Of a DNA stretch of 64,000 bases, positions 12,160 to 24,849 are shown piece by piece; the stretch's first letter is position 1; every line of letters starts with the position of its first letter. A program made the translations under genes and the position numbers. Below the pieces are notes generated by a model. That model worked only from the letters and a program-made list of their open reading frames with translations. It was not told the DNA's origin and searched no databases. Source of the DNA: Omphiscola glabra (Eukaryota; Mollusca; Gastropoda; Lymnaeidae); assembly GCA_964017045.1 (NCBI GenBank), contig OZ024807.1, positions 19,513,813 to 19,577,812 of the forward strand. The letters are read 5' to 3'.

Positions 12160-15100
12160 CAGTGTCTTTAATACTTCGATTATCATGTTTTTTTATTTTA
12201 TAAGAAACAATTTATCATAGTCGTCCTCTTGGTTTTCGAATTTGTTGTATGGTATGATTATTTATTTATTTATTCCCAACGGGATTTGCTGAGAGGATTT
12301 ATGGTCAAATTAGGAACGTGGTCTTTTAAAATACCCCAGCGTCAGGCGAAGTAGAGTAAACCAAATACACACGCTGTAACACACTGAATAGCAATGTTGA
12401 TTCACATGATGAGCTGGCATCATCTGCAACCGACAAGTTCATACTGTGTTTATTTGCTCAATTTTCTTATATTAACCGCCTACAACTTTGCATTATCTAT
12501 ATTTGTCGACTTTACTTCAACATTTGAACTGAATAGAATCGATGTCTAGTTGTGAACAATGATATGTCTTCCTACAATGTTCAGAATAGCTATTTAAAAA
12601 ATAGTATTAAAACATTATAATAACTTATATGGGGACATTTTTTTATTATTTATTTTTGTATGAGTATATTAAGGTGCAACAGTCTGATGTGTTTATTGCT
12701 GCAGCTTTAAATCAAAGATAAGGGATATATGATGATGCTTTAAGCAGGTTACCCTAAAGAATCGTTAAATCAGAAAGCCTTTTAAGAACAATGAGGGGCT
12801 AGTGTTATTTATTTCATAACGCACCTCAAAAATTAATCAGTGAATAGAAAAAGTATTGGACATAACATCATTAACTAATAACTGGAGCCGGAGATGAACC
12901 ACAGTCAGTAATGTTAAGCTTTCAAACACCTGAAAGCTGTCGGGCAACTCTAAATGGAGGAAAAGGCTGGGATTTGTGAAGTTTTAAAAAAAAAATTAAT
13001 ACAAAAACAAAAAAAACCTAAGGAACGGGTCAACTAATAGTGTCCAAGTAGATGGACTGGATGCGAGGAGACTGACAATCATACAATTTGATTCTTAACA
13101 GCTTTAGATACTGCTTTCCCAATACTATCTTGTTTTGTTTTTTTTTATTCTACAAATACAATTAAAGCCCAAAAGAAAGAAGAAAAAAATACACTTTATC
13201 AAAGTCATGTGCAACTATGATTACTAGTATTTTAAAGCTCAGTTACTTGACCCCCACAGTTATGACCAGAAGTCCAATGGAAACGAACGCATCAGGATGC
13301 ATTGTCATAAGCTTTCCAATGCTTTTTATTTAGTCTCGATAAGTGCAAAATAAATCCACGTTTCTATCAATTTCGAAAGCAATGTGTAGATGAATTTGAA
13401 GACGAGGAAAAAGATGAGGATGCTATCTGATCCATTTGAAGCAATAATTATAATTTTCCACACCGCCAACGAGCCTCACCAAAGATGCAAATGACAATAC
13501 ATGGGCATCAGCATTAAAGAAGAAAAACATATTAAGCACATGTAGGACAAACTAAGTTGTTACAAGCAGAGTACAATAGTCAGCTTATTGTTAACATACA
13601 AAAGCGTATATAGAACAACTGAAAGGGAAGGTTAAGAATGGGGAGTTTTGATAACTTGAGCGCATTAAAATATCTGTTTCAGTAGGATATTTACATGGGC
13701 GAACAAATATGAAAAATGGACAAATAAAAAAGTTAGATAATCAGCAGTCATTGCCCCTACAATGCACTCAACTGTTTCCCACGCATAAAGTTTCAGACTG
13801 CTAACATTGCATATATCACGTGACTGATAATATCATTGGAACGGAACAGAGGTAATCGATCAGTTTCCTGTAGATTGGCATTTACATGACGGCTTGGGAT
13901 CCGATGTGCACTGTTATCTGGCCAGGGTAAGGCTATAAAAAGTGGTCGATTTTATTGAGTTAATGTGACTAAGGCTATAAATGCATTTATTTTGCATTGC
14001 CCTAAAAATTGACTTATTACCTAGTAATGCATTCTTAACACATTAAAAAAACTATTAAAACACGAATAGAAATGATGACAAATTTTATATTTTTAAATGT
14101 ATGGCTTTCAAAAATGATAACAAAAACGATTGCTTGACAAGTATCTTATATTCTTCTGAAGTACTTAAAGTAGATTAATCTTATTTTTAAAATAAAGGCC
14201 ATTTCACATCATTACTATTTCTGCAAAAAATGCCACAATTTACAATATCGAATAATACACTAACGTGTGTATATATATATATATAAATATATTCATATAT
14301 ATATAAATAAACTAATTTAAACAAAAATGATGGCAAGGCGTGTGTGAAGGGTGACTACTCGATTTTTTTTTCTGTGGTGATTTATTTCAATTATATTTCA
14401 TTGTAGCTTATGAAGCGCTTAAATAATCAGTGATTATACTTAATCATACACGCATAACACATCTTAATTTGATTGTGAATGCGTTAACATTTCAATCTGA
14501 TGTATTATACATGGAAAGATATTAAGTTATGGAAACTGATTAACTTTAAAAAAATAATGCAAGGAAATAAAAAGAAGTTTGAATAAAATACGGGAAAAAA
14601 TTATATACCTGAGATTTTTAAATAAAATATTTTGAAATTTGTTTTGTGTGCACTAAATAAAATATTTTCAGTTACAATCAAAATGTTAACACATTTTTTT
14701 TGTAAAGTGAACATGTGACCATGAACATTAATTAAAGTAACATTAGTTACGTAATGACCTTAAAATACAATCCTTGAAAACTAAATGAACAAAAGGCCAT
14801 ACTATATTGGTTTTATTGACTAAATTTCGATTTATTTCTAAGTCTATTGTAAGGTCATGTATATCCTCATACGTGAAAACTTTAAAGTGATTTTAATCTC
14901 AAAACCGTTTGATGCTTATGGTGTAATTTAAGACACGTGAACTTTTAACATAAGATTATAAATTATTAAGGTTTTTTTTTTACGATTTACTAAAAAAAAA
15001 GACTTTGAAACAAAACATAGATGTATTTTTATTATTGAAGTGGTATTATAGAGCCCGGGACCCCAGCTTAAAGCTGGGCTCACCACGCTGCCAATAAAAA

Positions 15101-15363
15101 TATTATTAGTTTGAAACATAATCATGACATTAAAAATTAAATACATTTATTTAATTTAAAACTGCTGTATCAAAACAAAACCAAAAAAAAAATGTATATT
15201 CACCATACCCACCCAAGACATTTTACATGTCAAGCCATGGACGGCACCCAAAACGATGGAAAAATATGTATATATAAGCAATAATTTAAACCAAAATTAG
15301 CGAAAAGTTAGTACAGTTTTTAACTTTAAAATATGCAAAACATTCATTTAAATAATTGTTGTA
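12160..15363. other. intergenic, no gene recognised
   Basis: The first part is the diverged 3' flank of duplication copy B. The rest is AT-rich DNA with homopolymer and TA runs. The minus-strand frame at 14928-15146 spans a GC-rich snippet whose relative occurs at about 31980-32020 (both contain GACCCCAG and a GGCTCA block), probably an old repeat. No coding region is supported. Confidence 0.5.
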
Positions 15364-15369
15364 TTTATT
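15364..15369 (-). promoter_or_regulatory. candidate polyadenylation signal AATAAA
   Basis: The plus strand reads TTTATT, giving AATAAA on the minus strand about 90 nt downstream of the receptor stop at 15456. It is the nearest canonical signal, but such hexamers are common in this AT-rich DNA. Confidence 0.35.
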
Positions 15370-15455
15370 TTAGGGAATTAAACATTCTTAAACTCTGACT
15401 TCTTAATTTTTTTTTATACAAATTAGAAACAACAGCCATCCACATGGGCCACAAC

Positions 15456-18400
15456 TCAGTCTTTCAGAGTATCGTAGAGGTTACCTCGTATCAACCGTTT
15501 ACCTCCCTTACCACCCTGATCTAGCGTTGTGTAAAGTCTATAGTCTCCTTTATTATCCTCATCGACGCACGTGTCGTCCTCGTTTAAACCACGACACAAC
15601 ATCACATCTGAAAGTTCTTTTTGAAAACCTAAAATCTCGTCGTCCTCATCAATGCTTTTTCGCTCTTCACCAACACAAGAGTACACTACTGTGTCGTCGA
15701 TTCTCCCTCCAGAATTTCGTCTTATTTCCAAGACAACGGGCATTTCATTGTCTCTATATCCATAATTGTCATAACATTCCCTCGACCCTGCATCCGTTTG
15801 ATCATTGTCATTGATGTCTTCATAAATCAACTCCACGTAGGCGTCGGCGCCTTGTTTCGTTTTGTTGTCTCGCTTGTCTGCAAGGAACCAACATGTAACA
15901 AAGAAATATATGAATTGTTGTTTATTGGAATGATACTTTTGAAAATAAATTTTAAAAAATAAAATAAAAAAACAACGTATAGTAAGAAATCTGTTTTTCA
16001 CAGTACATACTTATTGGTACATTTAATTTTTTTAAAAAAGTTTACCTATAGACCTCAGAGACTCAATGACAATTTTTCCTCAAAAGATTTAATTTGATAA
16101 ATGTGCAAAGTCGGCAAATAGTTGTTTATTTAAACATTATTATTGAAATTAAGTTCATTCAAATTTAAAGGAAATAAATATATATTTTAAAATATAAAGA
16201 AATGAAACAATATTCCTGAAACCTTTTTTCAAAAAATGTCTAACAATCTTCTATAAATTATAACTTAAAGAAAATAAAGAAAAAACATCGAGAAATTTAC
16301 TTTTGAATATATTTTTTATTTCCTTTATTTCTTAAAAATAAAGTGTTAAAGAAAATGTTCTCTATCACCATTTGCGAAAGATTAATTTAGATAATATTTT
16401 TTTTTATTTGCTTATGTAGGTTAGCATAAATAGAAGCAATTTTTTTTTTTTAAATTTTACCTTTACTTTTACAGAAATAACAGACGAGTACCATGAGAGA
16501 TACAATGACAAACGAAGATACAGCTCCACTTGCAATCACAAGTCTGTATAAAACTATACTTTGCTGGTGTGACACTATTTCTGCAAGAAGTAAATATTGA
16601 ATTGATAGAAACCACTATTTAAACATGTCCTTATCCTTACATTTAAGGGATAGAAATAGAGCAATGATTTTTGGCGTAATGATACTTTTTTGTACAAGAA
16701 CATTGATCTAGAACCTTTTGATGTTCGTATTATTTTAATGTCTCAATTATTATAAATTATATCAAACAAATTATTCACTATCTATTTGGGAAACATATTT
16801 AGGTGTTGCAGACATGCATATACAGAATTGATGGTAAATAGTTCAGTCTCATGTGGCACCATTCAAGATCAAAGGTCCTAAAAGACAACATCAGGGAATT
16901 AATGTAAACCTGTTACTGCGCCTACAAACACTAGATCAGACAATGGTAAACACATTTTTCCAATTCTTTTACTAACTTCTGTCTTACATAAAATATTTTA
17001 AACAGACACACAGATTTGCTAAAATTAATATAACATCAATTTTAAAAAACAACAACACATAAATACCTGGTTCTATATAAAAGCTGTAGTTAAGTGCTGG
17101 GCTGATACCATTGTCAAGGTTAAATACATAGTTGGTTCCCTCATTTCCGGCTGGACACTTAAGTGTGAGAGTCAGTGTCCCATTTTCGTTATATTCAATC
17201 AAGTTACCGTCCTCTGATGCATTTCCGTCACTAACGTTGTGGAAACGTGTCATGACTGAATCATTTTGAACTATGTAATATCTTATAGGCTTAGGGTAAC
17301 CATAGATGTCTAGAACTATTAGAATTTCTGGAGATATTTTACAGTTGACTTTGACACCTACTGGCTGTTTTACTGTAGACCTGAACTTTAGAGGACCTTT
17401 TAAAGTAATTAAATAGTTTTAAAGCATAAAATCAACCCTAATAAATTAAAATGTAAATTAATATAAATATAAACTATTCATTTCTTACTAGTAAAATAAT
17501 TTTTAAAAAAAATAATAAAACACAACTTTAAATGACAATAAATTATGAATTTAGATACTTTAGTTTGTTGCCGGTAAATGTGTGCTTAAAATATCATGTA
17601 GATGCATAACCATAATTGCATATTCTACTTTTTGCAGTGTATTTGTAGTGTTACATCTTACCGTTTCACAATATTTATTTCCATGCTTAAGCTTTAAGAA
17701 TGATTATGTAATATTTAAGAGAGCAAATCAAAAAACATCCACTACTTTGAAGTGATTTGTTAAGTAACGATGTATCTGTAAAGCTTTCGGGACACATTGC
17801 TTTGCAAGAAACATGGTGCAAGTGGGTTTGATGCTGTTTTGGTAACTTGAAAGAATTAAGTTTCATGGATGTGGCAACTATTGCGGATGGAGGTTTCATA
17901 AACCATAGTAACAGCTTATACAAAGTTTGAAGAACAAAAAAAAAATTGTTATTTTCCTTTTTTCCTAGGGGTAAGACTTGCCTTCTAAGAACTCTGATTG
18001 CGTGCTTCAGTCTAGTTCCATGAAATATGGTAATTTATAGAAAACGTTGTTATATAAATTTATTGATTAGTCTTTGTCTATGTCTAATTGAAAAATTGAT
18101 ATATACTTCTCATGTTCATACAAATGTTTAAGAATACAATTTAAAGATACATATATACATATACACTACCAATAAATGTACCATTGAATATATTTGAACT
18201 GAATTCAAGTTTGTTGTTGTTAAGGTGTTGTGAAAATGTTCTCATACTTACACTTGCTAAACACGTTTACACTGGCGCTTGACTTTTTGTTTTCTTGCTC
18301 GGCTGAGCAAGTAAGGACACTCGAGCTGTTGCATGTCGAAGTGCTGGTTATGTTAACTGATTTCAAAGATTGGGCAATTATTATCTGACCTTTGTAAAGT

Positions 18401-21400
18401 TTGACTTGCGGAACTGGATTACCCATACCTTCACAAAGAACTACAAAACTTGAATTCGGCTCTTCGACTATATCATTCTTGACTTGTTTGCCATTGACGT
18501 TTATGCGTACAGTATCTAAATCTGAGACAGTCAATACACATATTGTTAATTAGACTCATATTTGATCACAGTTATTTTAAAAAAAAAATTGAAAATTGTT
18601 TACCTGCTAATTGGTAAAGACTTACATAAAACTGATACATTGAAAAAAACCTTGTCGCTTCTCCAACCGAAAGAATTATTTGCTTGACAGTAGATACCTG
18701 AAAAACAACATTAACATCTATGTCACTGCTTATTATTTTATTTATAAATAAATATATGAAACATGTTTAATTTTTTTTTATTTTAATGATTTTAATCAAT
18801 ATTAAAATATACGACGGAAATTGCCATGCAATACAAAATGCATGTAACAAAAAATACGGTAACCCTTCTAAGCGCTTAGCCATCAAAAAGTTTAGGTCCA
18901 AATGTAATGTTTAAAAATATAGGAAGTGAAATAATACTTGTTTTGAAGGATCACACATGTTATTATTGTTAATAAAAACGTAAGAATACCCGACTTCATC
19001 TTGTCCACTATACATTTGAGGACATTTGACGTTGTAAGCAAGTTATTCTCCAGGTCATACCATCTCAAATCAACACTAAGAGGATGCGTGTTTTCCTCTG
19101 TACAATTGCAGGTCACATCTGATCCTTCATCAGCGACTTTAGGGCATTGAGAAATTATCACTCGCGGTTTTTCTATGAAACATTATTTTAACAATTATAA
19201 TCATAACATACAAATCTAATTAGATAACTATATATACTTTTTTTTTTTTAATTCAGAGTAGGATTTAAAATGAATAGTAAAGCACGTTATCGTGGAAGTC
19301 GTTTATTTTTATGAAGGCTATTTTTTTAGTTTCAGATTTAAAAATATTTTTTACTAAATTTATTAATCAAAAAATTTAAAATGTCATTTAATGAAAACTA
19401 TGTACTGAGTAACTTCAATTTGAGTATGTCTGAAGAAGATCGACTAATTCTAGAATAATAGAAATATTTATTTAGAAAACTAGCTTAGTCAGATTTAATT
19501 TCGTAAAAACAATGTATGTAGAAAAAATAGCCTGAGTTGGATTGAGTTCATTTTTAAAAAGCTTGAGAAAATGTCGTTTTATTATTTAACAAATAGGATG
19601 TTAATAGAACAAGTGGCGTAGCTATGGGGTGTGGAGACAAATGGGGGGGGGGGTGGACCGCACCGGCTGACACCACTTCAAGGGATGGGACAACAAACTG
19701 AAAAATGGCTTATTTACAGTGAACACACTGCTCGGTGTAACCGAATTTCATAAAAGGATAACCGATCACTCGTAAATTGTCCACACATATAACCAATCGA
19801 AATGCATTCTTTATCAAAAGTTCAAGGTTGATGTGTCAGAAATAAGGTGTCAGAAGAATACTGTTTTTACCATGATTTTAGTGTTTGGTAACTTTCTTAA
19901 ATGACATGAAGCTATATTTATCTAAATTCTGAGACATAAAGCTTTCTATTTATACTAAATACAATGGGTCCGGCGATTCTAAGTGAATGTATTGAATCGG
20001 TAAAAATCTTTTTAAAAAAGTAAAAATGAGTTTCAACCATAAATAACAGTGGCTTAGCTAATGGGGTGTGGACCGCATCGGGTGACAACATCTGGAGAAG
20101 TGGGTGACAATAAATTGAACATTGCATATTTTTAGAGCACATACTGCTAGGTCTAACCGAATTTCTTAAATGGATAACCGATAAAACTTAAATTTCCCAC
20201 AAATGCAACCAATCAAAATGGCAGCTGGAATTAGACTACACAAAGCAATTAATGTCAAAAGTATTTTTGTGATAGTCAGGGAGAAGAAAATTGGAGGGGT
20301 ATCCTGCACAGGTTGCTGGATATCACATTGTTTCTTGAAAAGCAAAATGGGCATTTCGTGGCCACAACGAAGATGAATTTTCATTGATTTTAGACGAATT
20401 TCTTGCAATGGTTAAAATGCTATCTAAATATTACCCAGTGCTAAACGAGCACCTAATGAGACTAAAGAGGATTAAAGCTACAGTGAAAGCATTCGCATCT
20501 TAACTTTCACCAATAAAGCAAAAATTGAATGTATATGACCTTTCAAATCATGTAAAGCAGATTCCTATCATGGATATTAAGCTAACGAGGTATTTTGGAA
20601 TTATGTTTGATAGGACACTTGATATAGCACACACTGAAAAGATGTCTGAAGTGATGAGATATGTGAGAATCCACAATGCGAAAGTTTAATTGGGACAAGT
20701 GTTTCATAGATTTTTCCCATTAGGGGGGAAAGAAGCTGATGACCTCAATTCTGACATTTGTTTACAAATCTAAAACGCGATGAACTAGACATAATGATAT
20801 GCAGAGATCAAGATTACGATATAGCTGCCACAAGTCTGGAATCCATGTTTGTGTTCAGTTCATTGTGAAAAGAAATACCCGGTAAAAGAAAACATCTTTA
20901 ATGGATGTGTGGGCCATTTGCATAGCTTGTGTGGTCAACACTTTTTTGCCAAAAAGAATGGAATGTTTTAATTGAACATACTGGAATGTCAATGAAAAGT
21001 CTGTCAACAACACGTTTGAATGCTCATCATGCAGCTGTTAAAACAGTGACAAATAGGTTTGATAAATGTTTGGCGGCGATTGAAATTCTTTATGTTTCTC
21101 TTGAAAAGTTGAATACAAATTTGGAAAGCTCAAGGTCTTTTAAATTCTGTCTGTGATTCACGTTTACTGCTACATTCATCTTTGGGCTGATGTACATGAG
21201 GAAGTTAATGCTACACGGCAGTGTCTGCAGACAAAAGAAAAAGTGGAGGCCAACCTAGAGGCATTAATATTGTTTCTGCAGGAAAAGGGCTGTCCCTTGG
21301 GAACAATTTATTGAAATTGAAGAGACACGTAAAATCAGACCACTATGGATTTCGATAGAGAGAATATTAAGATTTAAGAACAGAAGACAGTAAAACAATT

Positions 21401-24400
21401 AATAGATGATAGACTATTTCTGCGAGAAGAAAACAGTGTTGAGATGCCTGAGTGTAGTAACCGCGTTCATTCTGAACGACAGATCTGATCAACAGCTATC
21501 AAGAAAGTAACAGATATGTTATGGGCTGTACAACCCAAGAGTCTACTAGAGTCAGCAAGTGAAGAAGAGTTGTTGGTGTATGTAACAAAATGAACCTATT
21601 TCTATGATGCCATATTAGAAGATGAACTTTTAAAAGAAATACCAGGGCTTAGAAAACATCTAAAGGCAGCTGATATTCAATTTCACAAATTCATTGACTG
21701 GTAAGTATTTGATGTTTTGAAATTAATGGCTGAATGCTTATTCCTAGAATCTCTTCCAATGCTCTCGCTTGGCCTTCAATTATTTCGTACGGTCTTTGTG
21801 TCTGTAGCCTCATGTATGCGGAGTTATTCGAAACTAAGGCTTATCAAGAATTGTTTACGATGCACAATGGGACAGTCAAGACTTTCTGATCTAAATCGTA
21901 TATCAACGAAAAGTGATACGGTGAAGGATATTGATTTTGATCAGGTCATTGACAGGTTAACAGCTTTGAAGTCCAGAAAAGGAATTTTTTTAATAAATTA
22001 AATTTAATGTAAAAACATAATTATAAGGGGGGGGGGTATTGGACGACAATATGAGTTTACCCAACCGTGTGACACCAACCCTAGCTACGCCACTGAATAC
22101 AACACAGACAACTATTATTTCAATGAAACATACCTAATGTAAAATACAGTGAAATATTTTTGCCATACTTAATATCCGTGTCATTATTGGTTACGTTTGG
22201 GTACATTGTCACCTTTACATCATACACTCCTGGACATAAGTTTGTTTTTGGTACAAATATTGTACAGTTGGATGCAAAGTACATTGCGTTGCCAGGAAGT
22301 CTATCATGTCTATACGTAGTCCTTGCCGTTGTAGCTATAATGGTCTTTAAAGAAGTACAGGTTTCATAATTAAATCGTTAAAACAACATTATTTAAAACA
22401 TTTTTGAACAAGTCATACAATTATGAAATTATTTGTAAATGAATTTAGTTTCCTATAAGAACATGTATAAATGTAATGAAATAACATACCTTGTTTTCTT
22501 CTTTTTTATCATGTGGTTCAAAAATCAAGCATACAACGTATTAGGCTGATATTGAGTGTTATGTAAATACATATCAATACATATACTTATACGTTTAATT
22601 TATTGAGTTAAAATAAAAAGGTAGGGATAACCCGGCTGTTATAGTATTATTGAAATTCCTTATGCATTTGAAATTCTATTTTATTTCAAGGGCATTTGAA
22701 GACGATAAAATTGTATCCATTATTTTAATAAAACTAGCTGTAATTGATAAACTAAAAAATACACACAAAAAAAACCAATATTGAAAAAAAAAAAAAAAAT
22801 GCTCAAGAAATTATGATTCACCTGCACATAATCATTGTAAAACTTGAAAATAATATCAGTAAATCTTAGAATAATTATTTAAATTTGAGAAAAAAACAAC
22901 ACAACAATACAAATAAAATTGATGCAAAAATAGAAAAAGGAACTTAATAAACATTGACTTAATTTAGAAGAATGCCATAGTCATAATATAGACGTTAGAG
23001 TTAAAACGTGTTGCAAGAAATGTTCATATAACGTATTATATAATGGCTCGTGTAATTACTTTAAAAAAAAAACTGTTTTTCAAAATATTTCATTTGTTTA
23101 TTTAAGTTGTATCTAAATTTATAACGTAAACATAAGTATAGACACGGTTAGTGGAAAGAACCCCACTCAGAATAGCACTTTTAAATCTTTAATATATTTT
23201 AGCGTCATGCACTTCCCAACGATGAGTTTGTAAAGTGCTTTGATAGATAGCTTTTTATTAACTCTAAAATATCAAACTAAACTAATTATAAAAAAACAAT
23301 TGCTTTTAAGCCTTACATTGTTGATTATCAGAAGGATCTGACATATAGCAGGAGGGTAAACTTTGTTTGTAAAGCATGAAACACTGATGCCGTCATCTGA
23401 AATATGCTGGCTACAGAAGCCGTCACTGACTTTAGCTGAAATATAAAATGTTAATTTTAAAAAGTTATTTTTTTATATCTATTAATCCTAAAATAAATGC
23501 CCCATTAAATCTCAGCAACATATAGATAACTCGAAGTAAAGCGTTGTTGCTTCATAACTAATATGATTGATTTTTAAAGAAATAGTATATTAATTTATTT
23601 CAAAAAATGACACATTACACTGAAAATATTCGATTTAAATACAAAATGGTCTTTAATGTATAAATATATATTATAGATTATACATTAATTAAAATGTAAA
23701 AATATAAGACTGTTTGTAAAATGCAAGCATCAATTAGGTATTTTTATATGCTAATACAATTAATATTATGGGGATGTGTTATATATATATATAATAAAAT
23801 TATGGATCTATATTTATCTAAATACTTACTAAACACAGTTAGTAGGCACTCGTATTTTTCAGTAACATACACAGATAACGGTTTAGCAACAAAAATATCA
23901 TTGATAAAATTCGAAGTCTTCTTAGTCACGTTATAAATTAGAATTTGAACAATTTCAAATGTTTTATTTTGGCTTCGGGACATGTTGTAACGATTAGGAA
24001 AAAAGCTTGAACAGGTATAGCTAGCATAGCATGTTCCCACTGGGATACCGTAGGCAGTAATCTCAATAATGGAGTTGGGTTCTAAAAACAATGCAAATGT
24101 TATTGTGTGACTAGTGCCTTCTTCAGCAGCTTCACACACAGAGGACACATAGTCTGTAATAAAAAATATAAAATGCATTTGTTCGTTATATATGCGTAAT
24201 GTGTATGTAAAATAAAGAATATAACAAAAGAATGTAAGCTTTCGGCAATTTCTTTTCCATCAAATAAATACTTTTGAAACATTTAGTTGATGGATTGCTT
24301 TTCGGTACGATATCTCCACTTGGTATAAATCAAATACTCTCTTACTAATGTTTCTCAATTTCCCTGTATTTCCTTGTGTTTTTGTTATTTCTTACATTTA

Positions 24401-24770
24401 AGACTGCCTACATATTTTGGTCTGTCAAGATGCTCTACCTTATTTTTCAAAGTACCAATATTTATATTCTTTCACTCCCTGTAATCCCTTTTTGGCTTGC
24501 TTTCTAATGCGAAATGCACAAATATTTTGTCCCGTCTATGAATTCAAGTCTAGCATAATTTGTCCTTATATTTCATTTAATTAAGTTGATGCCCATGATA
24601 TTTATTGAAATCGTAACAAAAAAAAAGCACAATAACCACAATTAAGTCTAAACATTCAATAACATTGTTACTGCTATTTTAATATAAATCAGTAACTTAC
24701 CAGATGAAGCTCTGATCATAACTGACACTCCTAATAAAACATGAGCAAGAAAGAAACATATATTCTCCAT
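15456..24770 (-). CDS. single-pass Ig-like receptor with tyrosine-rich tail, 10 exons (receptor 1)
   Basis: CDS exons, 5' to 3', are 24701-24770, 23830-24153, 23317-23435, 22134-22344, 18990-19172, 18626-18697, 18252-18521, 17067-17396, 16461-16580 and 15456-15877. They total 2121 nt (706 aa), all GT-AG and in phase. A signal peptide (MENICFFLAHVLLGVSVMIR) precedes three exons (residues 24-241) of a domain family I cannot name, shared with the genes at 35694 and 42617. Residues 242-326 form an Ig domain split over two exons (VTCNC, RWYDL, GIYCQANNSFG). Residues 327-416 are a second Ig domain with two Cys, and 417-526 an Ig-like unit ending NYSFYIEPG. The membrane helix is at about 535-560. 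The tail has LIYEDI and VVYSCV, which fit the ITIM consensus, plus YVEL, YTTL and YDTL. A cell-surface recognition role is inferred; the ligand is unknown. Confidence 0.9.
19611..22095 (+). mobile_element. dead hAT transposon (ZMYM1/DUF4371-type transposase) in an intron
   Basis: The ends read AAGTGGCGTAGCTATGG and CCTAGCTACGCCACTG. The 8-bp flanks are AATAGAAC (19603-19610) and AATACAAC (22096-22103). From about 20215 to 22001 the plus strand carries a transposase broken by many stops and frameshifts. Readable pieces include MDIKLTRYFGIMFDRTLDIA, FNGCVGHLHSLCGQH-like residues across frames, WADVHEEVNATRQCLQ, and a C-terminal part near 21840-21990 corresponding to the hAT dimerisation region. 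The left end is present twice (19611 and about 20047). It lies 38 bp from the donor-side edge of the exon at 22134-22344 in receptor 1, which remains intact. Confidence 0.85.
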
Positions 24771-24849
24771 GCTTGAAAATATGTACACACACTTCTTGAT
24801 ATTATTGACACTGTAATGTGTCTGCCTTCATTGCAACTACCAGCCACTT

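Larger units (their letters stand above)
10065..13990. repeat. segmental duplication, copy B (approximate limits)
   Basis: Tandem partner of 2470-8050 in the same orientation. Relative to A it lacks about 2.5 kb (A positions about 3765-6313, including exons 2-3) and has gained a SPIN-like element at 10672. It also contains about 1 kb near 12600-13650 with no counterpart recognised in A. The copies have diverged by many substitutions and small indels in introns, but the exons stay closely similar. Confidence 0.8.

Noticed and set aside
15527..15814. Plus-strand 95-codon ORF
   Set aside because: Antisense shadow of the receptor 1 tail exon.
22160..22369. Plus-strand 69-codon ORF
   Set aside because: Antisense shadow of the receptor 1 exon 22134-22344, which has both splice sites and a paralogue in receptor 2.
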